Origin: CAYFRC01 sp050946115
GTDB lineage: Bacteria; Bacillota; Clostridia; Christensenellales; Aristaeellaceae
NCBI GenBank assembly: GCA_050946115.1
Contig: JBMNUF010000024.1
Span: 1 to 42,850, forward strand
Direction of reading: 5' to 3'
Length of the DNA: 42,850 nt
Shown here: positions 26,959 to 37,300 of the stretch, one piece after another
How positions within the stretch are numbered: the first letter of the stretch is position 1
Layout: each line of letters opens with the position of its first letter
Position numbers and translations under genes: made by a program
Notes under the pieces: generated by a model
Databases searched by the model: none
What the model saw: the letters and a program-made list of their open reading frames with translations, nothing else
Told to the model about the DNA's origin: nothing

Positions 26959-28860
26959 TTATCCCTTGCGCAGCGTGAAAGTAAAGGTCGTCCCCACTTC
27001 CGCCTCCGTCTCCACGCCGATCTCCCCGCCCATCAGTTCCACGACGAGCTTTGCGATGGAGAGCCCCAGCCCCGTCCCCGTCGTCCGCATTCTGGAGCGA
27101 TCCGCCTTGTAAAACCGCTCCCAGATATACGGCAGATCCGAAAGCTCGATGCCGCAGCCCGTATCCCTTACGCCGATGTAGGCGCTTTTTGTATCCTCGT
27201 GCACGAACGCCGTAACCGTGCCGCCCGAAGGTGTAAATCCGAGCGCGTTGTCCAACAGGATCGTCACCACCTGCAATATCCTGTCCTCGTTTCCGAGCGC
27301 CGTGATGCCTGGGCGCGAAACCTCCATTTCGAGTGTGACGCCCGCCTCCTTCGCCCGCGCGCGCACGCGGGTGAGCGCGGCGTGTACGATCGGCTCCGGC
27401 TCGAGCATTTCCAGTTCGATCTCGATCTTGCCCGATTGGAGCCTAGACATGTCCAGCATTTCGGAGATCAGCTTTTCGAGCCGCAGCGTCTCCTGATAGA
27501 TGACCGCGTAGCTGTTTCGCTTTTCCTCCTCCGTTTCGAGGAGGTCGTCGATGAGCGGCTCCGTCATGCCGCGAATCCCCGTGAGCGGCGTGCGCAATTC
27601 GTGCGAGATGTTTGCGATGTAGTCCTTTCGCATCTGTTCCAGCCGCCGCGCCTCCGAAACGTCGCGAATGAGCGCGACAGCGCCGGAGGAATCCTCCGTT
27701 TCAGAGCCGCGCACCGGCGAAATCAGCGCCTCGACAGCTCTCTCTGTGGGTGTCGTCCACGAAAGACGCTGCTTTTCGATGCGGCTGTTCGCCGTCCGCA
27801 GCGCAGCCATAAGCCGCCGAACGTCCTCCGATGCGCCCTCGCGCGTGAGGCACGACGCACATTTCAGCCCCAGGATCGACAGCGCGGAGATATTGACCTT
27901 CGTCAGCCCGCCCTGCGCATCGATCGCGACGATGCCCTCGCCGATGGACGACAAAATCATGTCCAACTGCGCCTTTTCGGCGTTCAGCCGCCCGATCACG
28001 TCCTCAAGCTCCCCCGAAAGGCTATTGAGCGCGCACCCCAACTGCCCGATCTCGTCCCGGGAGGAGATCGGCAGCCGCTCGCCGTAATGCCCCTGCGCCA
28101 TGCGCTGCGCGCCCTCGTGCAGGCGCACGATGGGTTTGGATATGCGCCTCCCCAGATACCACGCCAGCGCGACCGCGAGCAGCGTCGCGGGGATCAGCGC
28201 TGCGCCGTACATTGAGAGGATTTCCCTCGAGCGGGAAGAGATGTACTTCGCCGTGCGGTACAGGAGAATCGCGCCGATGATGTCGCCGTGCGCATCATAT
28301 ACGGGCGTCCCCGCGAACACGACAAAGCCGCCCGTGAGGGCGAGGTCGCGCATGCCCGTTTCCGAATTGCCGTCCAAAAGCCGCTGCATGAGCTCCTTGT
28401 CCAGCGTATCCTTCACGGAATAGAATTCAAAATCCCTGTTCGCAAAGCCCTCGGGCAGCGCCGTTTCGCCCTCCTCGGGGCAGTGCCAGCCGTCCTGGGA
28501 TTCCGCCTGCGCGGGTATATCGGCGTCCGCCCCGTAGCGCTTATAGGGAAACCGCCTCGCGACGAGGTCGGTGCCGATATAGATATACCGCGCGTCGAAC
28601 AGGTTCTCTATCTCCGTGATCCTTCCGATCGCGACCATCTGTACGCGCCCTTCGGGGCGGGACATCATTTCCGCGATCGTCTGCGCCTTGCTCAGAAGCT
28701 GCCGCTGCGTCGTGCCGATGACGTAACGCCCGACGAACGCTGCGCCGGTAAAGCTGCCGCCCACCGCAATGCAAACCGCAAGCAGGATAAAGAAAATCAA
28801 AAGCCGCGCGAAAATGCTCTTCAGCCCGCGCGGCGTGTTCTTTTCATTCCGCAATTTCAA
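26959..28860 (-). CDS. PhoR-like sensor histidine kinase with HAMP and PAS domains
   Basis: A 633-residue kinase. Transmembrane helix 1 is at about 18-42, an extracytoplasmic sensor domain at about 45-215, and transmembrane helix 2 at about 218-238. A HAMP domain (ISKPIVRLHEGAQRMAQG), a PAS-like domain (about 300-400), HisKA with His420 in NISHELRTPLTG, and an ATPase domain with LLDNALGFTP, VRDTGCGIE and GTGLGLSIAK follow. The start is TTG at 28860 (alternatively TTG 28854), overlapping the response regulator stop by 17 bp. No ATG lies in frame nearby and no strong binding site is seen, so expression is probably coupled. Confidence 0.9.
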   Translation of the reverse strand: MKLRNEKNTPRGLKSIFARLLIFFILLAVCIAVGGSFTGAAFVGRYVIGTTQRQLLSKAQTIAEMMSRPEGRVQMVAIGRITEIENLFDARYIYIGTDLVARRFPYKRYGADADIPAQAESQDGWHCPEEGETALPEGFANRDFEFYSVKDTLDKELMQRLLDGNSETGMRDLALTGGFVVFAGTPVYDAHGDIIGAILLYRTAKYISSRSREILSMYGAALIPATLLAVALAWYLGRRISKPIVRLHEGAQRMAQGHYGERLPISSRDEIGQLGCALNSLSGELEDVIGRLNAEKAQLDMILSSIGEGIVAIDAQGGLTKVNISALSILGLKCASCLTREGASEDVRRLMAALRTANSRIEKQRLSWTTPTERAVEALISPVRGSETEDSSGAVALIRDVSEARRLEQMRKDYIANISHELRTPLTGIRGMTEPLIDDLLETEEEKRNSYAVIYQETLRLEKLISEMLDMSRLQSGKIEIELEMLEPEPIVHAALTRVRARAKEAGVTLEMEVSRPGITALGNEDRILQVVTILLDNALGFTPSGGTVTAFVHEDTKSAYIGVRDTGCGIELSDLPYIWERFYKADRSRMRTTGTGLGLSIAKLVVELMGGEIGVETEAEVGTTFTFTLRKG

Positions 28861-29548
28861 AGCGATATCCCACTCCCCACACCGTGCGTATGTCCCACGG
28901 ATTGTTCGCGTCGCTCAATTTTGCGCGGATGCGCTTGATGTGGCTGTCCACGGCGCGCGTTTCGCCGGGAAAATCGTAGCCCCAGACGATCTGCAGCAAC
29001 TGCTCGCGGCTGAATACCGTGCCGGGATTGCTCGCGAGCGTCCAGAGGATCTCGATCTCCTTGGGCGTACAGGTCACGTTTTCGCCGTTCAGCTTCACCG
29101 TATATGCGCTCATGTCGATCTCGAGATTGCTCACCACGAGGTGCGTGCCCTTTTCCTCGTCCTTGAATTCGTAGATGCGGCGCAGCACCGCCTTGACCCT
29201 CGCGAGCAGTTCGCGCGGGGAAAAGGGCTTGGAGATATAGTCGTCCGCGCCCAGCTCCAAGCCCAAGAGCTTGTCGAACTCCTCGCCCTTTGCCGTCAGC
29301 ATGATGATCGGCAGGCTGGAGAACTTGCGCACCTCCCTGCAGACGACCATTCCGTCCATCTTGGGCATCATGATGTCCAAAATCATCATGTCGGGGTGGG
29401 ACTGGCGCACGAGGCGCACCGCCTCTTCCCCTTCATAGGCGGAAAGCACCTGATAGCCTTCCTTCCGGAAGTACACGCCCAGCGACTGGTGCACATTCGG
29501 GTCGTCGTCCGCGATCAGAATGCGATACCCGGTATTTCCTTCTTCCAT
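28844..29548 (-). CDS. OmpR/PhoB-family response regulator
   Basis: A 234-residue regulator. The receiver has DDD acidic residues at 14-16, phospho-acceptor D58 in MMILDIMMP, LTAKGEE and SKPFSP. The winged-helix domain has TPKEIEILWTL, REQLLQIVWGYDFPG, AVDSHIKRIRAKL and WGVGYRFE. It is paired with the downstream kinase and separated by only 5 bp from the upstream membrane-protein gene. It is a second system, different in sequence from the pair at 20765-22916. Confidence 0.92.
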   Translation of the reverse strand: MEEGNTGYRILIADDDPNVHQSLGVYFRKEGYQVLSAYEGEEAVRLVRQSHPDMMILDIMMPKMDGMVVCREVRKFSSLPIIMLTAKGEEFDKLLGLELGADDYISKPFSPRELLARVKAVLRRIYEFKDEEKGTHLVVSNLEIDMSAYTVKLNGENVTCTPKEIEILWTLASNPGTVFSREQLLQIVWGYDFPGETRAVDSHIKRIRAKLSDANNPWDIRTVWGVGYRFEIAE

Positions 29549-29553
29549 ACTCT

Positions 29554-30246
29554 CTACACCTCATCCAAATCGTCGAGCGAGCCGAGGTTGTAGGGATCGT
29601 CGGACGAATCCTCCGCCTTCGGGGCGGGCATCTCCGCCTTCGGCGCGAGCGTTTCCGCCTGTGGCGCGGGGATTTGAAATTCCTCCTCTACCGGGGACGC
29701 AATCTGTGCGTTCATGACGATCCTCTCCGCCTGCTCCTTCGCCTGCGTCAGGATTTCAAACGAGCGATCGCGATTCTCCTTGAAGAATGCCATCGTGCGC
29801 TCCGCCTCCGCCTCGAGCGTCTCCGAGATAATCCTGTAGGAGCGCTCCGCCGTCTCCGAAAGCAGCTCCGCGCGCCGTTTCGCGAGCCCGATGTCGTCCG
29901 TCGCGCCTCTCAGCGCCGTATGCGGCGCAGGTGCGGGTACGGGCGCAGGTGCGGGTACGGGCGCAGGCGTGGGTACGGGCGCAGGCGCGGGTACGGGCGC
30001 AGGCGCGGGTGTGGGCCTTTCCGCGGGGTTTTGCAGGGACAAGAACTCCTCCTCGTATCGTGCGTATTCGATCAGGTCATTCAGCTGTCGTACGCGGAAG
30101 CTCTTGACGATCAGCGCGATCAGGAGAATCAGAGCGAGCAGCGCGAGAACGCCGCAGATCATCAGCGCGGCATCGTGCGAAATCGCCGATTTGACCTTTT
30201 GAAACCCGGAATCGATGGCGTTGAGCACGGTATGTATCCCATCCAT
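29554..30246 (-). CDS. Single-pass membrane protein with Pro/Ala linker and helical domain
   Basis: A 230-residue protein I do not recognise. A transmembrane helix lies at about 28-50 (LMICGVLALLALILLIALIV). A Pro/Ala/Val repeat region (about 78-112) is followed by a charged helical segment (about 115-180) likely to form a coiled coil. The acidic tail contains three repeats of about nine residues, such as APKAEMP, and ends SLDDLDEV. The topology relative to the membrane is not certain. It is the first gene of the transcript that continues into the response regulator and kinase, so it may be a signalling accessory or share their regulation (inference). ATG 30246 has GGTGAGG upstream. Confidence 0.65.
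   Translation of the reverse strand: MDGIHTVLNAIDSGFQKVKSAISHDAALMICGVLALLALILLIALIVKSFRVRQLNDLIEYARYEEEFLSLQNPAERPTPAPAPVPAPAPVPTPAPVPAPAPVPAPAPHTALRGATDDIGLAKRRAELLSETAERSYRIISETLEAEAERTMAFFKENRDRSFEILTQAKEQAERIVMNAQIASPVEEEFQIPAPQAETLAPKAEMPAPKAEDSSDDPYNLGSLDDLDEV
29926..30012 (-). repeat. 18-bp tandem coding repeat for Ala-Pro-Val-Pro-Ala-Pro
   Basis: About 4.5 copies of an 18-bp unit, GCGGGTACGGGCGCAGGY on the plus strand, encode the Pro/Ala linker of the overlying membrane protein. It is in frame and lacks spacers, so it is a coding minisatellite and not a CRISPR array. Confidence 0.85.
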
Positions 30247-30282
30247 GTTGTACAGACCTCACCTTTCTGCTGTCTTTTGTAT

Positions 30283-30312
30283 ACTGTACCATCGCGGCGC
30301 GCGGTTTGTCAA
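30283..30312 (-). promoter_or_regulatory. Promoter of the membrane-protein/RR/HK operon
   Basis: Minus-strand TTGACA (30307-30312) and TACAGT (30283-30288) with 18 bp spacing, about 37 bp upstream of the ATG at 30246. Confidence 0.6.
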
Positions 30313-30356
30313 GCACATCGGGAAAGCTTTCAAATTGTGCCGTATTTTCGCCTTTT

Positions 30357-31256
30357 TTAACCGCCGGACGAGCGCCATTTTCGGATTTTATGCTTCGTCG
30401 GCGCGGGCGTGACGCCGGGGAACGCGGTCGCATCGGGCACTTTGCGGTAGCTGCCGCCGATGTAGTCGGGATTGTCCGCGTTGTCGTCCGTCGGGTCCCA
30501 CTTGCCGCCCGCGAGCGGAGGCGGCGCGAGCTGCTCTATCAGCTTTTCGTCGTATTCGCCCTTGCGGAACAGCACGAGCGTGCCCTTGGGGACGTTCTCA
30601 TAGATCCACTTCGCGTCCTCGCACGTGAGCCTGACGCAGCCCTCCGACGCCTTTTTGCCCAGCCGCAGATACTCCTTCGCGTTGAGGCTCGATGCGGATT
30701 TCTTCTTGTACGGGAGCGAATGGAACAGGATCGTACCCGAGATGCGCGTGGCGTACTGCGCGTAGGTGTCCACGAGCGTCTTCAGCCACCGCTTGTGTTG
30801 CCCGTCGAGCTTGTATACGCCGTTTGTAGGCTTTTTGTTGTATTTGTCGGTGGAGCAGATCATCTGCCTGACGACGATGTCGTATTTCCCCGTCTCGCCG
30901 ACGGTGTATACCGTCACGACCTGCATGCCCCTGTCGACCACGATGCAATACGGATATTTCAGTACGACCGGCTTCGGTGCGGGCGTCGGCGCAGGTTCGG
31001 GCGTGGGCGTAGGCTCGGGTGTCGGTTCGGCCGTCGGTTCCACAGTCGGAAGGGGCGACCGCTCCTGCAATGCTACAGGCGGCTCTTCCGTCGCACTCGG
31101 CGGAATCGATAGAGCCTCGTCTTTTTGCAGCGCCCGGGGAAGCAACAATGCGACGCATAGCAGCAGCGCCGCGCCCGCCGCGATCAAAACCAAGTTTCTC
31201 TGCCGCATGCGCTTTTTCGCCAGCCTGCGCGCGCCTCTGGATGCAGTCTTCGCCAT
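30357..31256 (-). CDS. YkuD-type L,D-transpeptidase, membrane-anchored
   Basis: A 299-residue protein. An Arg/Lys-rich N-terminus precedes a transmembrane or signal-anchor helix at about 22-42 (NLVLIAAGAALLLCVALLL). A Thr/Pro/Glu linker (about 60-100) leads to the YkuD domain (about 105-245). The catalytic motif is a His in LFHSLPY followed by S-E-G-C207-V-R. Such enzymes make 3-3 peptidoglycan cross-links or attach proteins to peptidoglycan. The short Pro-rich C-terminal tail (VTPAPTKHKIRKW) is extra. ATG 31256 has GGGAGG 6 nt upstream; the in-frame ATG at 31286 lies upstream of the predicted transcript start. Confidence 0.88.
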   Translation of the reverse strand: MAKTASRGARRLAKKRMRQRNLVLIAAGAALLLCVALLLPRALQKDEALSIPPSATEEPPVALQERSPLPTVEPTAEPTPEPTPTPEPAPTPAPKPVVLKYPYCIVVDRGMQVVTVYTVGETGKYDIVVRQMICSTDKYNKKPTNGVYKLDGQHKRWLKTLVDTYAQYATRISGTILFHSLPYKKKSASSLNAKEYLRLGKKASEGCVRLTCEDAKWIYENVPKGTLVLFRKGEYDEKLIEQLAPPPLAGGKWDPTDDNADNPDYIGGSYRKVPDATAFPGVTPAPTKHKIRKWRSSGG

Positions 31257-31286
31257 AGCCGTCCTCCCGCCGTTTTTCATGCGCAT

Positions 31287-31315
31287 ATTGTACCACGGGC
31301 AGGCGCTTCCGTCAA
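31287..31315 (-). promoter_or_regulatory. Promoter of the L,D-transpeptidase gene
   Basis: Minus-strand TTGACG (31310-31315) and TACAAT (31287-31292) with 17 bp spacing. It begins right after the terminator of the giant gene. Confidence 0.7.
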
Positions 31316-31319
31316 TAGA

Positions 31320-31353
31320 AAATCCCCTCCTTCGCTCGGAAGGAGGGGATTTG
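31320..31353 (-). terminator. Terminator of the giant repeat-protein gene
   Basis: A near-perfect hairpin pairs AAATCCCCTCCTT with AAGGAGGGGATTT around a short loop, 12 bp past the TAA. Only a short T-run follows on the minus strand, so read-through into the transpeptidase gene is possible. Confidence 0.7.
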
Positions 31354-31364
31354 TAGGCTAACCC

Positions 31365-34300
31365 TTATCTCTCGTATACATTCAGGTATTCCGCCTTGAC
31401 CCAACCATACCTGTCGTTGGGCATGATGATGTGATACCACTCGGGTTCGCCGTTCTCCCCTTCGATAGAGGAGATGACCTTCACCACATCCGACTCATAC
31501 TTGTTGGTCGTGCCGTAGTAGTCGTTGTAGTAGTAGCTGTTGTGGAGCGTGCCGACAATCGTGGAATTCGTGATGCTCGGCTCGTTGCGGACGTTCAGGA
31601 TACGGCAGTTCGGAGAGCCGAGGGTTTCGATGACCTGCTCTCTCACCTCGACGGTGACGTCTGTCTCGTACACCTTGAGGTACTTCGAGTAGACATATCC
31701 GCTCAAGCCGCCCTCGGTGGTGATGGGATAGTAGCCGTTCGTCTTCGGACCGGTAACGGTTACGATCTCGCCCTTCACAACCTTGCCGAGTTTCTTGCCC
31801 TTCTTGGATGCCGTTGCGCGCATGGTTACGGTCGTCTTAACCTTTGCCTTCGTCACGGTTTCGGTATACGTATCGACGACCCTCGTGTTGTCGTTCTTCT
31901 TGAGGTAGATCTGGTTGATCCAGCATACCGTGCCGTTCGCGAGCCGGATCTGGTAGTAGCCCAGATGCAGCTGGCTGACGATGGTGACCTGCGCGCCCTG
32001 ATATACGCGGCCCATGATGATGCCTGGGGCATCGGCAAGGGAGCTGTATACGGGTGCACTGGTCGCGGTGATCGTGGCAGGAATCTCGATCGTGCTGTAC
32101 GGGCCGGTCTCGATCTGCGCACCGGTGGACGGGTCGATGATCGTGATGTTCGGATCCTGCGGGTCCATAGCATCGACGGAGGCGTAGGTGAGTTCGATGT
32201 ACTCGCCGTCGCCGTAGCCCGCTACGCGGGACACATGGGCCTTCAGAATGCGGCCGGTGAGCTTTTCATCCTGGCTGCCGATGTCCGCGCCGTAGCCAAA
32301 CTCGACATACAGGTACTTATCCTTGGAGGAGCTGCTGATGACCAGAAGCTTGGTCCCCTTGGGTACCGTGTACACGCGCTTCACGCCGTCCGGGTCGGTG
32401 TTGTAGATCTTCGCTTTCCTGTTGGTCAGCGCGTTGTAGCGAACCGTCACGGGCGTCGGGTCGTTGACGACCGTCGGTGTAATGGTTCCCGTGATCTTCA
32501 CGCAGCGCTTCGGGAGGTAGGCATATCCGGCCGTCAGGTCGTGCGATCCGCCGACCGCTCCGCGCTGGATGGCGTACCAGTTGCCGACTTCACCCAGGAT
32601 GTAGACGGTGCTGCCGCGCTTGACCCTGTACAGCGCCCTTCCGCTCGTAGCGGGTTTGTCGCGGACGATCGCGTCGCAGATAATGGTCTTGCCGACCTTG
32701 ATTTCCTTGGGCTCGGCGACGTTCACATCGATGTAGTCCTGCACGGAGGTGTTCTGCTTGCTTGTCGCGTAGATCCTTGCGGTGCCGGGCCTCAGCGCGG
32801 TGATGACGCCGAACGGATTCACCAGTACCGTGGTGGGATCGCTGCTCGTCCAGATCAGCTCCCTATCGAGGCCGGGCGACTCTTCGTAGTCCGGAGTGAG
32901 GCTCGCCTGCAGGATGTACTGATCGTTTACGTTGATCGTCAGCGCGTCGGTGTGGTTGAGCACAGCCGCCTCGTTGATGACGTCGGGCGTGATGTTGTCG
33001 ATGTCGACACCGGTCACGGGCTCAAGCACGTACACGCGGATCCTCGCGGAGACTTCCTCGGGGAAGTACTGCATGAGGTAGTTCCAGTTATAGTCGTGCA
33101 GGGCATCGCCGAAGTAGGTATCGAGGACTTCCTGATCCAGCGTCATCGTGAATACCATGGTGATGAAGCCGTCCTTGAAGTTCGTCGTCGGGCTGATGCC
33201 GCGGATGAGTCCGTCGACGGTCGTGATGTCGCCGTCGTTGTTGACATCGTCCCACTTGAAGGTGGCGTAGGCTTCGCCGTCGGCTATCGGATTGCCATAG
33301 TAGTCTTCGTAGGCTACCGTGACTTCCTCATAGACGGAACCTTCGAGGATCTCGTACAGGTGGATGAGCACCTCATCGTCCGGGTACATCTCGATGATCT
33401 GTACGTCGGAGAAGATGCCGGTCGGAATATCGACGACCTCTACGTAGATCGTGCACTTGGCGTCGGGGTTGTCCTCGCTGATGATATCGATCTGCGTTCC
33501 GCCGACCTCGAGGCCGATAATCCGCTGGTACTCGTCGATCCTGACGATGTTCTCGTTGACGATGTTGTAGAATACGTTCTTGTTGGTGGGTTCGAGCCCG
33601 TCAATCCAGCTCGTGAAGGTCAGATCCTTCTTGAGGTCGTAGGCGAACATCTCACCCTTGAGGATCGTGAGGTACTTCTTGGCCATGTTCACGCTGGTCA
33701 CGGGGTTGGTGACAATGACCTTGGTGACGCACTGCCTGGTGTACTCGGGCTGATCCTTGTAGAAGGTGGTCGTCACATAGGCGACGCCGGGCTTCTCCGC
33801 AGTCACGATGCAGTACTTGTTGGTTTTGTTGTTGACCGCGGTAGTGATCGAGATGACGGGCGTCGTCATGTCGCCGTCGAGCGGCTCAAACGAGGTGATC
33901 TCGTAGTCGATCGCATCGGGCACTCCGTAGTAATCGTCGATCAGCACGCCGTCGCGATAGATGAGTGCGTTGATGTTGCCGCGCTCGCCGGGCTTCAGCG
34001 TCATCTCGTCGGGATCGACGTCCATCTGGATGTCGTCCTTGATTACGAGGACGTGGATGTAACCGAATACGGTCGGATCCACGACACTCGTCGCCTTGAT
34101 GAGCGCCATACCGGCCTTATGGGTTGTGACCGCGCCGTTGGCGTCCACTGTCGCGATATCCTCAGCGAGGCTCTCCCATGTGACTCTCTGGTCGGCCGCG
34201 AGTTCCCTCGGATCGAGCGCTTCGTTCCAAAGCGTTGCGGTGAGCCAGATGACCTGGTTGAGCTTCCTTGCGGTTACGGTCTTCGGATAGGTGGCGCCGA

Positions 34301-37300
34301 CCGCTTCCGGATAGACCGAATCCACTTCGAGGGTGGTGGGCATGGACTTCACGGTCACATGCACCGTCTTGCGGATTACGCTGCCGTTCGCGCCGTCGAC
34401 CAGTACCGCATCAAAGCTGGTTTTGCCGACGATCTCGCCCTGGATGGTGATCCAGCGGTTGCCGATTCCGGTATCCTGATTGACTACCGAGAACTTGTCC
34501 TCACCGGGCTTGATTTCCCAGACGAAGGTGTCGGTCGCCAGTTCGGGGAATACCGTCGCGTTCACGGTCACCTGCTCGCCGGGGTAAATCGACACGTTGT
34601 AGGCGTCGAGGACGAGCTTCTCCGCGTTCTGCAGCACGGTCACGTGGATGCGTGCGAAGATGTTGTTGTACGCGTAGGCGTATACGTTGGTATTGCCAAC
34701 CTTGAGCGCCTTCATGTTGCCGTTCGCATCGACAGAGACGACGGAAGCGTCTTCAATGACCCATCTTACGCTCTTGTCCGCCGGATCGGTCAATCCGCCG
34801 TTCCAGACGAGCAGCGCGTACAGGTCTTCGTATTCGCCGACGTACTTCGTGATCTGCGCCGGAACGAATTCGAGAGAAGTCACATCCTGCTTCACGACGA
34901 CGGTCGCGGTGCGGGTGTAGGTGTTGCCGTTGAAGGGATCCGTGTAGGTCACGGAGATCGTCGCAGTTCCGGGCGCGACGGGGATCAGGTGGCCCTGCCC
35001 TTCGATATAGGCGACACTGCCGTCGGAGGATGCCCAGGTGAGCTTGTCTTCGAGCATAATCGCGTCCGGGGGTGTGAGCTCGAGCGTGTACATGAAGTCC
35101 TCACCGGGGTATACTTCCTTGTAGGCGGGCGTCAGCTTCATGTCTTCGAGGCCGAGTCCGACGTGGATCTCAATCGTGTCGAACGCAGTCGGCTTGGACA
35201 CAGAGCGGAGCGTCAGCGTGGTGATGCCCGGCGTATGGAAGATGAGCTTCGCCATGGTCGGGTTGCCCACGATCGGCTCAACCGTCGCGATGGATTCCTC
35301 GGCGATGGCCCAGGTCACATTCTTGTCGGTCGGGTTGTTGGGGATGGTGCATGCCGCGTTCTCGAAGAACAGCGCGCTGACCTGGATGCTCGATCCGGTG
35401 ACGGCCTTAATCGTTTCATCGTCTTCGTACTTGGTGATGCCGTCCGCTTTGCCGATGGCGACGTAATCGACATCGGTGTTCACGGTGATGTAGGCGTACT
35501 CGGTGAGCTTGGCGTTGGCAGCGATCCAGGCGGCACTGATCGGTGTACTCGGCATGGTCACGCCGTCCTTCAGGACGAAGGCGTAGATCGTAGCCGTGCC
35601 GGCGGTCCGGCCGGTCACCTGGATGCCCTTCTGAACCTGCGTGAAGTTGGTAATCTCGACGATACCGACATCAGGCGTCCACCAGTAGACATCGTCTGTG
35701 GAGTCCGCAGGATACAGCGTCGCGCGGACGACCACCATCTCGCCGGGCCAGATCGTTGCGAGGTAGGGATCCAGGAACAGATCCTCCGCAGTGCTCGTAA
35801 CGATTACGTGCATCCTCGCGAAGACGTCGTTGTATGCGTAGGCGTATACGTTGGTATCGCCGACCTTGAGCGCCTTCATGTTGCCGTTTGCGTCGACGGA
35901 AACGATGGAGGGATCTTCAACGACCCATCTTACGGCCTTGTCTGCCGGAATGTTCATGCCGTAGTTCCAGATGAGGCGCGCGTACAGATCCTCGTATTCG
36001 CCGACGTTCTTCGTGATCTCGTCCGGAACGAAGAGGAGAGAGGTCACGTCCTGCTTCACGACGACGGTCGCGGTGCGGGTGTAGGTGTTGCCGTTGAAGG
36101 GATCCGTATAGGTTACGGAGATCGTCACGGGGTCGGGGCTGGGTTTGACGGGGATCAGGTGCCCCTGCCCTTCGATATAGGCGACGCTGCCGTCGGAGGA
36201 GCCCCAGGTGAGCTTGTCTTCGATCATGATCGCGTCTTCGGGTGTGAGCGCGAGCGTGTAGTAGAAGTCCTCGCCGGGGTATACTTCCATGTATGCAGGC
36301 GTCAGGGTCATGTCTTCAAGCCCGAGCCCGACACGGAGCGAGATCGTATCGAACGCATTCGGATTGTGTACCGAGCGGAGCGTCAGCGTGGTGATGCCCG
36401 GCGCATGGAATGTAAGCTTCGCCATGGTCGGGTTGCCGGGAATCGGCTCTACCGTCGCGACGGTTTCGTCGGTGACGGCCCAGGTCACGCTCTTGTCGGT
36501 CGGGTTGTTGGGGGTCAGGCATGCCTCGTCTTCGAAGAACAGCGCGCTGACCTGGATGTTCGATCCGCTGACGGCCTTGATCCTTTCACCGTCTGCGTAT
36601 TTGGTGATGCCGTCTGCCTTGCCGATGGCGACGTAATCAACATCGGTGTTCACGGTGATGTAGGCATGCTCGACATACTTGGCGTTTGCCTCGATCCAGC
36701 CTTCATTCACCAGAGCAGGATCATATACAATACCGTCATTCAGGACGAAGGCGGTAATCTTGGCGGTGCCGGCGGCAAGCCCGGTCACCTGGATGCCCTT
36801 CTGGAGCTGCGTAAAGTTGGTAATCTCTACGATGCCGGTATCGGCCGTCCACCAGTAGACATCGTCAGTGGAATCCTCCGGATGCAGCGTCGCGCGGATG
36901 ACCACCATCTCGCCGGGCCAGATCGTTGCGAGGTAGGGATCCAGGAACAGATCCTGCGAGTGGCTCTTCACGAGCACTTGGATTCTCGCGAAGACGTCGT
37001 TATGCGCGTAGGCATATACGTTGGTCTCGCCGACCTTGAGCGCCTTCATGTTGCCGGTTTCGTCGACCGAGACGACGGTATCGTCCTCGACGACCCATCT
37101 TATGGTCTTGTCCGCCGGTACGGTCATGCCGTAGTTCCAGATGAGGCGCGCGTACAGATCGTCGTAATCGCCGACGTACTTCACGATCCTCTCCTCATTG
37201 AAAAGGAGCGAAGTGACGGGCTGCTTCACGATGACGGTCGCGGTGCGGCTGTAAGTGTTGCCGTTGAAGGGATCCGTGTAGGTCACAGTGATCCTCGCTG

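Noticed and set aside
29926..30012. Short tandem repeats suggesting a CRISPR array
   Set aside because: The repeats are contiguous 18-bp units without spacers and stay in frame as a Pro/Ala linker.
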